DNA of 64,000 bases, taken from NCBI GenBank assembly GCA_945860705.1, contig CAMART010000014.1:1-64000 (forward strand). The letters are read 5' to 3'. This DNA comes from Chitinophaga pinensis. GTDB taxonomy: Bacteria > Bacteroidota > Bacteroidia > Chitinophagales > CAMDFR01. A program made the translations under genes and the position numbers. Below, piece by piece: positions 35,314 through 44,844 of the stretch (position 1 is its first letter; the number at the start of each line of letters is the position of its first letter). The notes under the pieces were generated by a model. It worked only from the letters and a program-made list of their open reading frames with translations. It was not told the DNA's origin and ran no database searches.

Positions 35314-37299
35314 TTACTTTATATCTATTGCAATAATTGCTACTCTTCTTTCTATAGCAGCATTCGGATTGTATACAGAGTTTTTTGTATCTAGTCTATT
35401 ATCGCTGATTCCACTTTTTGCTTTTTCTTCACCAAAAGGAGCATTTACAATTTTCAATTGTCCATTGTTTAAATAAGTAACATAAAAACCATTGTCAAAT
35501 TCTTTGATGTAGTTTTTTAGTGATGCGATACGTCTATTCGCTAAATGAATATTATAGTCGTTAAGTGCTAGAGGACTACAATATCCTTCAATAGTAAGTT
35601 GTACTGTCTTATTTGCAAGCAGTGCATCTTTCATGATAGTAGAAAAGAATAATAATTTTCTATAGCCTTCATCTACATATTTATCAAATAGTTCGTTTAT
35701 TTCTCTAATAGGATTGGTGTTTTCTACTTTCGAATATTCTATGATATACTCATTTTTCATTTGAGTGTACTCATTATAAGTGCTTAGATAGTTCAATATA
35801 GTGGTATCACTTGTGCTTCTTGGATTCGGTATATCATTATGAAAATAAACTGTAACAGGCAGTAGTTGTTCTAGTTTTGATTTTGTAGTAACAGATGTAC
35901 TTGGAGTGTCGTTAGTGTTTACTCTTATAGTAGAAATGTTATTGGTATCAGATGTTTTTATAGTTGCAATAGAAATAGTATCTATATTTTTAGTTGCTGT
36001 TTTTATGGATACTTTGTATATGTCATTGCAACAATTTTCTCCTTTCAAAAATAATGAGCCAGTTCTATTTGATGAAATATAAGCTGTTGTAGGGTCGTTT
36101 TTATTAATATTGAAATATACATCATTAGTACTGCTATTTATAGGTTTTTTTAGGTTTATAGGAGAGTTAAATTGGTTGTTTTTTTGCTCGCTATAGAATA
36201 CATCATATCCTCCATACCCTTCATACCAGTCACTACTAAAATACAATCTATTGTTTTTTGAATCAAAGAATGGAGTAATTTCGTTATCTACAGAATTAAT
36301 ATTTTTACCTAAATTTTTTACACTTGAATATGAGCCATCATTATTTCTTTCACAATACCAAATATCTAGTTTCCCTTCTCCATTAGCTCTATCAGAAGAG
36401 AAATATAAGGTTTTATTTTTCGCTTCTGTAGGTTGTGTATTCGTATAGTTTTTTTGGTTGATATCTTCATTTAGTTTTATAGGTTCTTGCCATGAGTTGT
36501 TTTTATTTTCGCTCATATATATATCACATCTTAGTTCGCTTATATTTTTATACTCACAAACATTGAAATAAAACCTAAGTCCATCTTCACTAAAAGAACC
36601 ATTGGCTATATTCTGATTAAATTTATCTAACCATGAAAATAATTCTTTATTCTCTTTCCATTTGTCATTGTCTATTTTCAGGGTGTATATTTGAGATAAA
36701 AATTCTTTATTCTTATTTTTTAGTGAAGAACCTATTTCGCGTATAGAACTGTATTGATAAAAACTATCATTGAATTGTGTAGCTGCAAATTCTGAAAATT
36801 TTGTATTTATATTTTCACCCATATTCATGATATTAATATTTTCTTGATTATCTATATTATCTATTATCCATTTATTTGCATTTATTTCTTGTATAGCCTT
36901 TTTCTTAAAATAATCTCCAAGACTATACCTATCATAGAATCTTTGAAGATGATTTTTTGAAGATTCATAATTTTCTAAATTTTTTGAAATTATTCCCATC
37001 CAAAATTCAGATAAAGGAAACTCTTTATATTTGTCTATTGCTAAAACGTTACTATAATATTTATAAGCGTTTTTATAATCATTTATTAATCTACAACATT
37101 CTGCTAGTTTATATGTTGCTTCTAGAGTATTACTATCTGTCTCTCGAGCTTTATTAAAATAATAAAATGCAGTATAATAATCCGCATCAGTAAACGCTTT
37201 ATCACCTTCTTTAATATATTGATACGCATTTTGTCCGATAGTATAAGATGAAGCTAATACTATAGTTAAAATAAACAAAATGAATTTTTTTATTGTCAT
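35314..37299 (-). CDS. OmpA family protein with TPR and PD40 repeats (PorP/SprF partner)
   Basis: The 661-residue protein has a signal peptide (about residues 1-22), TPR-like helices (about 25-135: YQYIKEGDKAFTDADYYTAFYYFNKA), PD40/WD40-like propeller repeats (about 230-420, with LYFSSDRANGEGKLDIW and LYFSSDWYEGYGGYDVFYS) and a C-terminal OmpA-like region (about 545-660) that would hold peptidoglycan. The OmpA motif is weak (NRRIASLKNYI rather than the usual NxxLSxxRA). Proteins of this layout sit next to PorP/SprF in many Bacteroidota and are thought to anchor the type B secretion or gliding machinery. It starts 3 bases after the PorP/SprF stop. Confidence 0.82.
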   Translation of the reverse strand: MTIKKFILFILTIVLASSYTIGQNAYQYIKEGDKAFTDADYYTAFYYFNKARETDSNTLEATYKLAECCRLINDYKNAYKYYSNVLAIDKYKEFPLSEFWMGIISKNLENYESSKNHLQRFYDRYSLGDYFKKKAIQEINANKWIIDNIDNQENINIMNMGENINTKFSEFAATQFNDSFYQYSSIREIGSSLKNKNKEFLSQIYTLKIDNDKWKENKELFSWLDKFNQNIANGSFSEDGLRFYFNVCEYKNISELRCDIYMSENKNNSWQEPIKLNEDINQKNYTNTQPTEAKNKTLYFSSDRANGEGKLDIWYCERNNDGSYSSVKNLGKNINSVDNEITPFFDSKNNRLYFSSDWYEGYGGYDVFYSEQKNNQFNSPINLKKPINSSTNDVYFNINKNDPTTAYISSNRTGSLFLKGENCCNDIYKVSIKTATKNIDTISIATIKTSDTNNISTIRVNTNDTPSTSVTTKSKLEQLLPVTVYFHNDIPNPRSTSDTTILNYLSTYNEYTQMKNEYIIEYSKVENTNPIREINELFDKYVDEGYRKLLFFSTIMKDALLANKTVQLTIEGYCSPLALNDYNIHLANRRIASLKNYIKEFDNGFYVTYLNNGQLKIVNAPFGEEKAKSGISDNRLDTKNSVYNPNAAIERRVAIIAIDIK

Positions 37300-37302
37300 A
37301 TA

Positions 37303-38319
37303 TTAAAATATTGGACAGATTGATTTGTCTATTTTTATTTTTTTGATAGGAGAAAGTATATACTGAATACTCAATTCTGTAGCACCATAAGTATTTGTGC
37401 CGCGCATAAAACTAGATGTATTTATATCATAGCTCAATCCTATATTTAGTTGATTAAATTCCATACCTACTAATGCAATAGCAGCATCATTGATTCTATA
37501 GTAGGGTCCATAATAAAATATCGTACTTGTTTTTTTAGATTTACTTAATTGATGTTTCATAGTGAAACCGACTACAGCTTCTTGTTTACTATCTTGTTTT
37601 TGATAAAGTACTTCTATCTGACTACTAGTTTTTTGACCTAAAGCAAAAAATATTTTTGAGTGAATAGTATGTCGCATATTCAATTTTATGTCATCATTAT
37701 TTAAAAATGAGTAATTAGGTTTATTGATATGTGCTACAGAATACCCTACTTGTACACCCCATTTATTATTTTTATTTAGTTGATAGAAAAATCCTGCGCC
37801 TATATCCCATACAGTATTTTTTGTGATACCACTATTTTCAAAAGTAGGGGCATTAGCATCATAAAACTCACCATTGTATTGTGCATCAAAACGTAATGCT
37901 TGGTAGCTAATTTGTTTGTAAATGATACCAGTATTCATTCCTACACTTACAGTGTGATTTATTTTACTGCCAAATGATTTTGAATATCCAAGAAAAATAT
38001 TTGGAAGCATAGTTGTGAATTTACTATCACCTGTTTTATCATAATAATACGATATGCCAATATTTAAATTTCCAGCTTTTTTTGATTGAAGTGCCTTTGC
38101 CTCAAACGAAAACTTTCCTGTATTGTAGTTGACTGGTACTGTAGCCCACTGATTTCTATAGATGCCAGAAAATCTATAAGTGCCATTGTACATACCTGTA
38201 AGTGCAGGATTAAGTTGAATCGTACTTGCATGAAATTGACTAAAATGAATATCTTGAGAAAACGAATGAATACTAAAAAATAAAAACATAGAAAAATAAA
38301 CATACTGATTTAAATTCAT
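37303..38319 (-). CDS. PorP/SprF family type IX secretion system membrane protein
   Basis: From ATG 38319 the protein is 338 residues with a signal peptide (MNLNQYVYFSMFLFFSIHSFSQ); an upstream TTG is less likely. It begins the mature part with DIHFSQFHASTIQLNPALTGMYNG, the family hallmark, and continues as an outer-membrane barrel ending in LSIQYIL. In Flavobacterium johnsoniae SprF is needed to secrete the adhesin SprB, and SprF-like proteins support other type B cargos. Here it follows a type B cargo gene and precedes the OmpA/PD40 gene, so the three form a cargo-specific secretion operon. Confidence 0.92.
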   Translation of the reverse strand: MNLNQYVYFSMFLFFSIHSFSQDIHFSQFHASTIQLNPALTGMYNGTYRFSGIYRNQWATVPVNYNTGKFSFEAKALQSKKAGNLNIGISYYYDKTGDSKFTTMLPNIFLGYSKSFGSKINHTVSVGMNTGIIYKQISYQALRFDAQYNGEFYDANAPTFENSGITKNTVWDIGAGFFYQLNKNNKWGVQVGYSVAHINKPNYSFLNNDDIKLNMRHTIHSKIFFALGQKTSSQIEVLYQKQDSKQEAVVGFTMKHQLSKSKKTSTIFYYGPYYRINDAAIALVGMEFNQLNIGLSYDINTSSFMRGTNTYGATELSIQYILSPIKKIKIDKSICPIF

Positions 38320-38404
38320 CAATTTTTTATTTTGATAAAGTAAAATTATATATGATTTTAATTTTTTTGAGTCCAATTTATTTTTTTATTTTTTCATAAT
38401 TCAA

Positions 38405-41400
38405 TTACCGTATCAATGTAATATTTCCTTTGTCTAAAAGCTTTTCACCAGTAGCACATACACCTTCAAATACATATCCAAAAACAGCAGGATCTATTTT
38501 TTTTCCTTTATAGGTGCCATCCCATCCGATATCTAATGATGTAGTTTCAAACATTTTTTCACCCCATCTATCAAATATTGCTAATCTAAATGATGTAAGA
38601 TTTTTGCCTCTTACATAAAACACATCATTATTTCCATCACCATTTGGTGAAAATGCATTAGGTATAAATAATGCAGTCTGTCCACATTTTAGAGGTTTTC
38701 TTTTTACTTTCACAGTATCATATGCCACGCATCCATCTATATTTGTAGCTTCTACTATAAAAACAGAATCAAGTCTATCTATAGATGTTGGATTGGCTAT
38801 ATTGGCATTATTTACCGCACTTGCAGGTATCCATCTATAATTTGCTATATCAGTAGCTATTGCATTGAGTTGAATCAGTTCATCATACGATGCCTCTGTA
38901 GGAGTAGCAGTAGCATCTACTTCTATGCCATCTGTAGTAGCTCTTAGTGTCACTGTATCTCGTGCTTCACATCCATAAATATTTCTACCTATTACATAAA
39001 AAGTAGTGCTGTCACTTGTGAAAACTGTTGGGCTATTTGAGTATGCACCTATAATAATATTGGATAATGGACTCCACTCATAATACATAGTTTCATTACT
39101 ATCTAAATTTGATACGCTTAGTTGATATAAATTATTTGGACATAATACTGTCAAATCATTTGCTTCAATATCAATATTAGTCATTGTAATAAGTTGAGTA
39201 AATGTATCTGTACATCCTCCATTAGTGATATAACAAGTGTAGCTTTGAGTATTAGTGACATATGCGTATGGATTTGCAATATCATTAAAATTTAGATTTG
39301 TACTAGGTACCCATAAATAGCTTATACTTGTGTCATTTATTGGTGGAAATCCTATTTGTAATGTTTGCGTATCACAGATGCTTACAGTAGTGAGTGTATC
39401 ATTGCCATTTTGCAATACAAAAACATTTTTATAAACCGTATCTGCTAGGTTGCAGGCATTAGGGTCACGTACTATCAATCGCACATTGTAGGTGCCAAAT
39501 GCAGCATATGAGTGAGATGGATTAGCGAGTGTAGAGGTAGTACTATCACCAAAATCCCAAGAGTATGTAGTAGTAGGGAATACAGTACTAGTATTTGTAA
39601 AATCTATAGTCATTGGTGCACAAACTACAGATGGGGCTTCAAAATCTGCTAGAATTATTGGTAAATTAAAATCTATTTTAAATACAGCATTATTGCAGTT
39701 AGGGCTATTATTGCTTGCAGATACTACACTATCTCTGTCAGGATATATTGGAAAATCTTGTTGTCTTCCACAACTTGCACATACACTTTGATAAATGATG
39801 CCATTTCTATCAAACCTTGAAGTGCCTCCATCTACATGTTCTACACTTGCAGGTCCTCCATAGCAACTACCAAATGATAAAGCGCTAGCATCATCTTCTA
39901 TTACTAATAAATAAAAATCACTATTATCAGTAGTTAGTTGAAAAGCATCTGGTGTAATATCCAAACCACTCGTTCCACCAAATGGGAGTCCAGATGAGCC
40001 ACCCAAATTTACAGAACCACCCCATCCTGCTAGATACACTTTATTGCACAAGTCTACTAATAAGGCAGTTGGTGAAATATCTATTTTTGCTCCTGTACCA
40101 AATGCAGTAGACCAAACCAATGAATCTAAATTGTTTTTTAGTTTAGTAATAAACTGTCCACCTCCACTATTAAAATACAAAGCGTTTATAATAAACGAAT
40201 CAGCTGGTGCAAGAGTTTGACCAAGCAAAAAAACATCCTCAGCTTTATTAAGTCGTACAAAATAACTTTGGTCATATTCACTAGACCCTATAAATGTACA
40301 ATTGATCAATGAGTTGCCAGTATTATTTAATTTTCCTACAAATCCATCACTTCTGCCACCGCCATAAAAATTTCTATATGGATTGCTCCCTATAGGAAAA
40401 TCTATAGATGATGTGCCACCAGTAAAATATAAATTTTTTAATTTATCTATTTCAACAGAATAAATAGCATCATCTAAAGTGCCTCCATAAAATGTACTGT
40501 ATATAAGTGTACTTAAGTTATTATCAAGTTTAATGATACAGCCCTCTTGTCCACCATTATAGGTAGTTTGTAAAGCAGTAGCAGTAGTAGGAAAATTTGC
40601 AGAGTATGTACTCGATCCAATATATACATTGTCATTTTCGTCTATTTGTATTTCGCCTCTTACTTCATCTGCATAGTTTATTTTTAGATTATTTGAAGTA
40701 TTCAGTCCATCGTTCCCAGAGCCACCTAGATAGGTAGAAGCTATCAAACTTCCTCCATCTGCACTCATTCGAGTTATAATCATATCGCTTCCATTTACAT
40801 AATCAAGTCCCAATCCATTTAATACTACACCTGTACCACCATTAAAAGTAGTATCAAATGCTCTTGCTGTATATGGGTAATTTAATGAAGAAGAGGTGCC
40901 GAGTATAAATAATTCATCATTTGAATTTACAATAAGACTGTGAGGTACTTCATCGGAGCTTCCTCCCAAGTAAGTAGAATAAAGTCTACTTCTACCATTG
41001 GCACTGTATTTTGTGATAGCTATATCTGTACCAACAAGTGTACCTGCACCAGAACCACCAGCCCAAGCTACTTGATATGCACCTATTGTCACAGGATATC
41101 CTGCACCAAATGCAGAACCGCCAGCATAAGCATTACCTCTACTATCATAGGTGGCACAATATCCGAAATTATCTGCAAAAGAACCAGAATATGTACTAAA
41201 TATTACCACAGGGTCTATGACCAATTCATGATTTTTATCATAGCCATTTGGCATATCAAAAGAAATAATATTATCTATTAATTTATAGTAACAAGCTACT
41301 TGTTTTTTTTGTCCATTTATAAATTGATACGCATAAGGTTCTTGTTCAATGATTGTATCAAAAGATGTATATAGATATAATTTATTATTGATGATGCTGA

Positions 41401-41956
41401 TTTTTTCTATACCATTATAAGCCATTTTTATTTGGTCTATATTCGAACCAATACCACATACATACTCGTATTTATAAGCGTTTTCAGCAGATAAGATATT
41501 CAAGTCTACTTGATTGTATATGTTTTTGTAGCTTATTTTTTCGTAAGATTTTACATAGGATGCCCAATGATTTTTATTACTTCCTACGTAGTAATTGTTA
41601 TAGCCTTCTTGTTCATTTTGTTGGAGTATTTTTACGTTTTTATTTGCGTTTAAAAATGAAATATTGTAGGCAAAAAGATGTAACACATCTTTATCTTTTG
41701 GAATAAAATCATGTATACCTTCAGTATGATTTCTATGATATAAAAACTCTTTTGTATTAAATAAATTGAAAGTGATTTTGTCTTTTTCTAGAAATAAAGA
41801 ACCATTACCTATATCAGATTTATAGAGTACTCGATCATCCCACTGTCCTTTGTTTTGGATATACGATAGTGGAGTACATGTGCTACATGCTTTTGCATTT
41901 TTTTGAAGCAAAAGAAATAGTAATATGTAAAAAACTAATTGGTAGATTTTTGACAT
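38405..41956 (-). CDS. Gliding motility-associated C-terminal domain protein with SBBP and PKD domains (T9SS type B cargo)
   Basis: From ATG 41956 the protein is 1183 residues with a signal peptide (about 1-23). The N-terminal region (YIQNKGQWDDRVLYKS) is the DUF7948-like domain. Several SBBP-type propeller repeats follow (GGSGNDGL, YLGGSSDEV, FYGGTLDDAI). A PKD domain has YSWDFGDSTTST-like residues, and Ig-like repeats lead to a C-terminal type B sorting domain (IPNAFSPNGDGNNDVFYV, FDRWGEKMF, GWDGTYKGKKID, ending ITLIR). This is a surface adhesin-like cargo exported by the T9SS. The PorP/SprF and OmpA/PD40 genes follow on the same strand. Confidence 0.9.
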   Translation of the reverse strand: MSKIYQLVFYILLFLLLQKNAKACSTCTPLSYIQNKGQWDDRVLYKSDIGNGSLFLEKDKITFNLFNTKEFLYHRNHTEGIHDFIPKDKDVLHLFAYNISFLNANKNVKILQQNEQEGYNNYYVGSNKNHWASYVKSYEKISYKNIYNQVDLNILSAENAYKYEYVCGIGSNIDQIKMAYNGIEKISIINNKLYLYTSFDTIIEQEPYAYQFINGQKKQVACYYKLIDNIISFDMPNGYDKNHELVIDPVVIFSTYSGSFADNFGYCATYDSRGNAYAGGSAFGAGYPVTIGAYQVAWAGGSGAGTLVGTDIAITKYSANGRSRLYSTYLGGSSDEVPHSLIVNSNDELFILGTSSSLNYPYTARAFDTTFNGGTGVVLNGLGLDYVNGSDMIITRMSADGGSLIASTYLGGSGNDGLNTSNNLKINYADEVRGEIQIDENDNVYIGSSTYSANFPTTATALQTTYNGGQEGCIIKLDNNLSTLIYSTFYGGTLDDAIYSVEIDKLKNLYFTGGTSSIDFPIGSNPYRNFYGGGRSDGFVGKLNNTGNSLINCTFIGSSEYDQSYFVRLNKAEDVFLLGQTLAPADSFIINALYFNSGGGQFITKLKNNLDSLVWSTAFGTGAKIDISPTALLVDLCNKVYLAGWGGSVNLGGSSGLPFGGTSGLDITPDAFQLTTDNSDFYLLVIEDDASALSFGSCYGGPASVEHVDGGTSRFDRNGIIYQSVCASCGRQQDFPIYPDRDSVVSASNNSPNCNNAVFKIDFNLPIILADFEAPSVVCAPMTIDFTNTSTVFPTTTYSWDFGDSTTSTLANPSHSYAAFGTYNVRLIVRDPNACNLADTVYKNVFVLQNGNDTLTTVSICDTQTLQIGFPPINDTSISYLWVPSTNLNFNDIANPYAYVTNTQSYTCYITNGGCTDTFTQLITMTNIDIEANDLTVLCPNNLYQLSVSNLDSNETMYYEWSPLSNIIIGAYSNSPTVFTSDSTTFYVIGRNIYGCEARDTVTLRATTDGIEVDATATPTEASYDELIQLNAIATDIANYRWIPASAVNNANIANPTSIDRLDSVFIVEATNIDGCVAYDTVKVKRKPLKCGQTALFIPNAFSPNGDGNNDVFYVRGKNLTSFRLAIFDRWGEKMFETTSLDIGWDGTYKGKKIDPAVFGYVFEGVCATGEKLLDKGNITLIR

Positions 41957-42027
41957 AATATAAATGTACAAATAATTTTTTTTATATCAATAAAAATGAA
42001 ATAGGAATCTTTTGTAAAGGATTTCTA

Positions 42028-43197
42028 CTAAAATAATTTATTATAAGCTTTCATCCATCTATCAGGCAGTTCTTCCTTACAAGCTTTTAGATAATCATTA
42101 TACGAACAAGGAATGAGTTGGTTTTTTTTGTAATGCTCTGAGTCGCCGTATGGAAGCTCCATCCACCATCTATCAGTTCTTTTGCTTTTCCAAAAAATCA
42201 ATGAATGGTCTACATCTTCAAATTCTACAGTATATTTCAAAAAGTCTTTATCATTGGCTTGTGGCGATTCTATTTTTCTATTTTCGTATCCTTCTAAAAA
42301 ATACCAAATGGACTGTGCCATGAGTTTTGCTGTTTGGTTTTTATCGTCTTCAAGTGTATTGAGTTCGTATATACCTATAGAGCTGAGTCTATCGCTATAT
42401 CCAGCATATCTAAATATCTGACAGATTTCTTCGCTCGTAAATCCATTGGGTGACGGGTATGCATTGGCTGGAGCATCACTAGATTTGATAGCACTTATAT
42501 CTATACACAACATATCCGATACTCTCAGTGTAGGTTCTACTTCGCTGATATCGTCTCTCACTCCACCAAGTCTATAGGTATCAAAGTTTAAGCTTTCCAC
42601 CATATCCAACTCAGACGGGTCTGTGAGATAGGCTTGATATCCTATGAGATTATAATTAAATAGATAATTGGGTTGGTGCATAAAGATAGGCATCAAGTAA
42701 GATTCTGAAGTTACCAATTTGGTACTGGTATTTTTCATATCTACACGTTCGTCTATACAAGCTATATTTATCATTTCGTAGAGCTCTTGGTAGCCTAGGT
42801 ACTGACCATATACAAGGTCGTTTCCACCACCCAGTATGACAGTAAAAATATTATTTGAACGCAATTCATTTAAAACAGAAGCTAAGGCAAAATAAGTATC
42901 TTTTATATTGTCTGTAGTGATGATATTGCCCATGTCTATGATTTTATATCTACTAGTATTTCTATATAGTGTATAAAATTCTTTACGTATAGCATCAGGA
43001 GCAAGTGCAGATGCGGCATTGAAAATAGAACCTCTACCTTCTTTCACACCTACCACTGCTATTTGTATTTTATCATATTCTAGTTCGCCACCTTTATAAA
43101 ACCGTACATGTGGTCCCCACATATTTTCACTAAAATTACTTCTAGCATATATATCATTCAGGTTTATCGGTTCTAGGTAAAGCTCTAAATTGTTCAT
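42028..43197 (-). CDS. Arginase/ureohydrolase-fold protein with altered metal ligands
   Basis: The 389-residue protein has the ureohydrolase fold and is usually annotated as formimidoylglutamase in Bacteroidota. The motifs that bind the two Mn ions in arginase are changed. GGDHS is GGGND (His to Asn), DAHxD is DERVD (His to Arg) and SFDxD is CIDIS (second Asp to Ser). Three of six metal ligands are lost, so it is unlikely to be a normal di-manganese hydrolase. It may bind another ligand or act as a structural protein. The start is ATG 43197. It is monocistronic, with a 416-base gap upstream. Confidence 0.75.
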   Translation of the reverse strand: MNNLELYLEPINLNDIYARSNFSENMWGPHVRFYKGGELEYDKIQIAVVGVKEGRGSIFNAASALAPDAIRKEFYTLYRNTSRYKIIDMGNIITTDNIKDTYFALASVLNELRSNNIFTVILGGGNDLVYGQYLGYQELYEMINIACIDERVDMKNTSTKLVTSESYLMPIFMHQPNYLFNYNLIGYQAYLTDPSELDMVESLNFDTYRLGGVRDDISEVEPTLRVSDMLCIDISAIKSSDAPANAYPSPNGFTSEEICQIFRYAGYSDRLSSIGIYELNTLEDDKNQTAKLMAQSIWYFLEGYENRKIESPQANDKDFLKYTVEFEDVDHSLIFWKSKRTDRWWMELPYGDSEHYKKNQLIPCSYNDYLKACKEELPDRWMKAYNKLF

Positions 43198-43613
43198 GTA
43201 AGATTTTAGCTAATTATTACTTATATTTCAAAAATTAAAGATAAGAAGTGAATCTCAGTATTTGGCTATGCTTTATAGATTACTTATCAATATGAATAGT
43301 GTGCATATTTTCACTTTGCTCTTTTGCCAAAGCGATATTTGCTCTCGTTTTTGTAAGACAAAGACTTACAATCACTATATAGTTGTGTTTATATTACGAC
43401 AAATATGAAGCGAACTTAATAAAATTATTATTAATATACTGTATGGTAGTTGTTGTTTCATTGGCTAATAAAATACAATATAGTCATATTTTATAAAAAC
43501 ATATATAACTAGATGAAAATTATTGAAAAATTACAATTTCATGACTAAATTTTACACGAATCCTATACCTATAAATACATATCTTTGTCATACATAAAAA
43601 ATGTTATTCGACT
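43198..43613. other. 416-base intergenic region between divergent genes
   Basis: This region separates the arginase-fold gene (minus) from the amino acid dehydrogenase gene (plus). I find no ORF, tRNA or strong hairpin. A -7 box for the plus-strand gene is at 43580-43587. A weak GTAAG/CTTAC hairpin lies near 43358-43374. The rest is AT-rich and unassigned. Confidence 0.6.
43580..43587 (+). promoter_or_regulatory. -7 box upstream of the amino acid dehydrogenase
   Basis: TATCTTTG fits TAnnTTTG and lies 26 bases before the ATG at 43614. A matching -33 element is not obvious. Confidence 0.55.
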
Positions 43614-44843
43614 ATGGACACACTTTTAGATAAGTATAAAAATAAAAAAGCACAAATAGTTTTTGAATGGAATGATACTGAAACTGAAGCACAAGGATGG
43701 GTGGTTATCAATTCACTCAGAGGTGGAGCTGCAGGCGGAGGTACTCGTATGCGTTTAGGATTAGACAAGTCTGAAGTAGAATCGCTTGCCAAAGTAATGG
43801 AGATAAAATTTACAGTATCTGGTCCTACGATTGGTGGTGCCAAATCAGGAATCAATTTTGACCCAAATGATCCTCGCAAAAACGATGTGATGAAACGTTG
43901 GTTCAAAGCTGTTTCGCCACTATTAAAAAATTATTATGGTACAGGAGGAGATTTAAATATAGATGAAATTCATGATGTAATTCCCATAACAGAAGACTTA
44001 GGAATATGGCATCCACAAGAAGGAATTGTAAATGGGCACTTTCAACCAAAAGACAATCAGAAAATACATTTGATAGGTCAGCTTAGAACAGGAGTTTCAA
44101 AAAAAGTAGAAGACAGTAAGTATACACCAGATATTTCTAAAAAATATTTAGTAGCAGATTTAATTACTGGATATGGAGTAGCTGAAGCAGTGAAACATTA
44201 TTATGCTATTTATAAAAATTCTGATTTGCAAAATAAAAAAGCTATCATACAAGGTTTTGGAAATGTAGCCGGTACTGCCGCTTATTATTTAAGTAAGATG
44301 GGTGTAAAAATAGTTGGGATTATAGATAGACAAGGGGGCTTGATCAATGAAGATGGCTATTCATATGAAGAAGTAAAAGCATTATTATTAAATAGAAAAA
44401 ACAATCAACTTACTGCTGATAATTTATTAAGTTTTGATGAGGTAAATGAAAAGATTTGGAAAATAAATGCAGATATTTTTATACCAGCTGCAGCATCAAA
44501 ACTTGTGACACAAGAACAAATAGAATCGCTTATAAATAATGGACTAGAAATGGTGAGTAGCGGTGCAAATGTGCCATTCAGAGATAGCGATATCTTCTTT
44601 GGAGATGTAGCAAAATTTGTAGATAGCAAAATAGCACTGATTCCAGATTTTATAGCCAACTGTGGTATGGCTCGAACATTTGCATATTTGATGAGTGACA
44701 AAATAGAAATCAGTGATGAAGCTATTTTTAATGATATCTCATCTACTATAGAAAAAGCATTGAAAAACACATATTCATTAAGTAATACTTCTACAGATAT
44801 TTCAAAAACCGCACTACGTATTGCATTAAAACAATTAGTATAA
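43614..44843 (+). CDS. Glu/Leu/Phe/Val dehydrogenase family protein
   Basis: The 409-residue protein is an amino acid dehydrogenase that reversibly deaminates an amino acid with NAD(P). It has the glycine-rich GGAAGGGTRM, the catalytic lysine in GPTIGGAKSGI, the catalytic aspartate region TGGDLNIDE, and a Rossmann motif QGFGNVAGTAAYYL. Which amino acid it uses (glutamate, leucine or another) cannot be fixed from these motifs. A sodium:proton antiporter gene starts one base after its stop, so the pair is likely co-transcribed from the box at 43580. Confidence 0.9.
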   Translation: MDTLLDKYKNKKAQIVFEWNDTETEAQGWVVINSLRGGAAGGGTRMRLGLDKSEVESLAKVMEIKFTVSGPTIGGAKSGINFDPNDPRKNDVMKRWFKAVSPLLKNYYGTGGDLNIDEIHDVIPITEDLGIWHPQEGIVNGHFQPKDNQKIHLIGQLRTGVSKKVEDSKYTPDISKKYLVADLITGYGVAEAVKHYYAIYKNSDLQNKKAIIQGFGNVAGTAAYYLSKMGVKIVGIIDRQGGLINEDGYSYEEVKALLLNRKNNQLTADNLLSFDEVNEKIWKINADIFIPAAASKLVTQEQIESLINNGLEMVSSGANVPFRDSDIFFGDVAKFVDSKIALIPDFIANCGMARTFAYLMSDKIEISDEAIFNDISSTIEKALKNTYSLSNTSTDISKTALRIALKQLV

Positions 44844-44844
44844 T

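Noticed and set aside
43198-43613. A small gene, tRNA or riboswitch in the 416-base gap
   Set aside because: No clear open frame, cloverleaf or conserved riboswitch core is visible.
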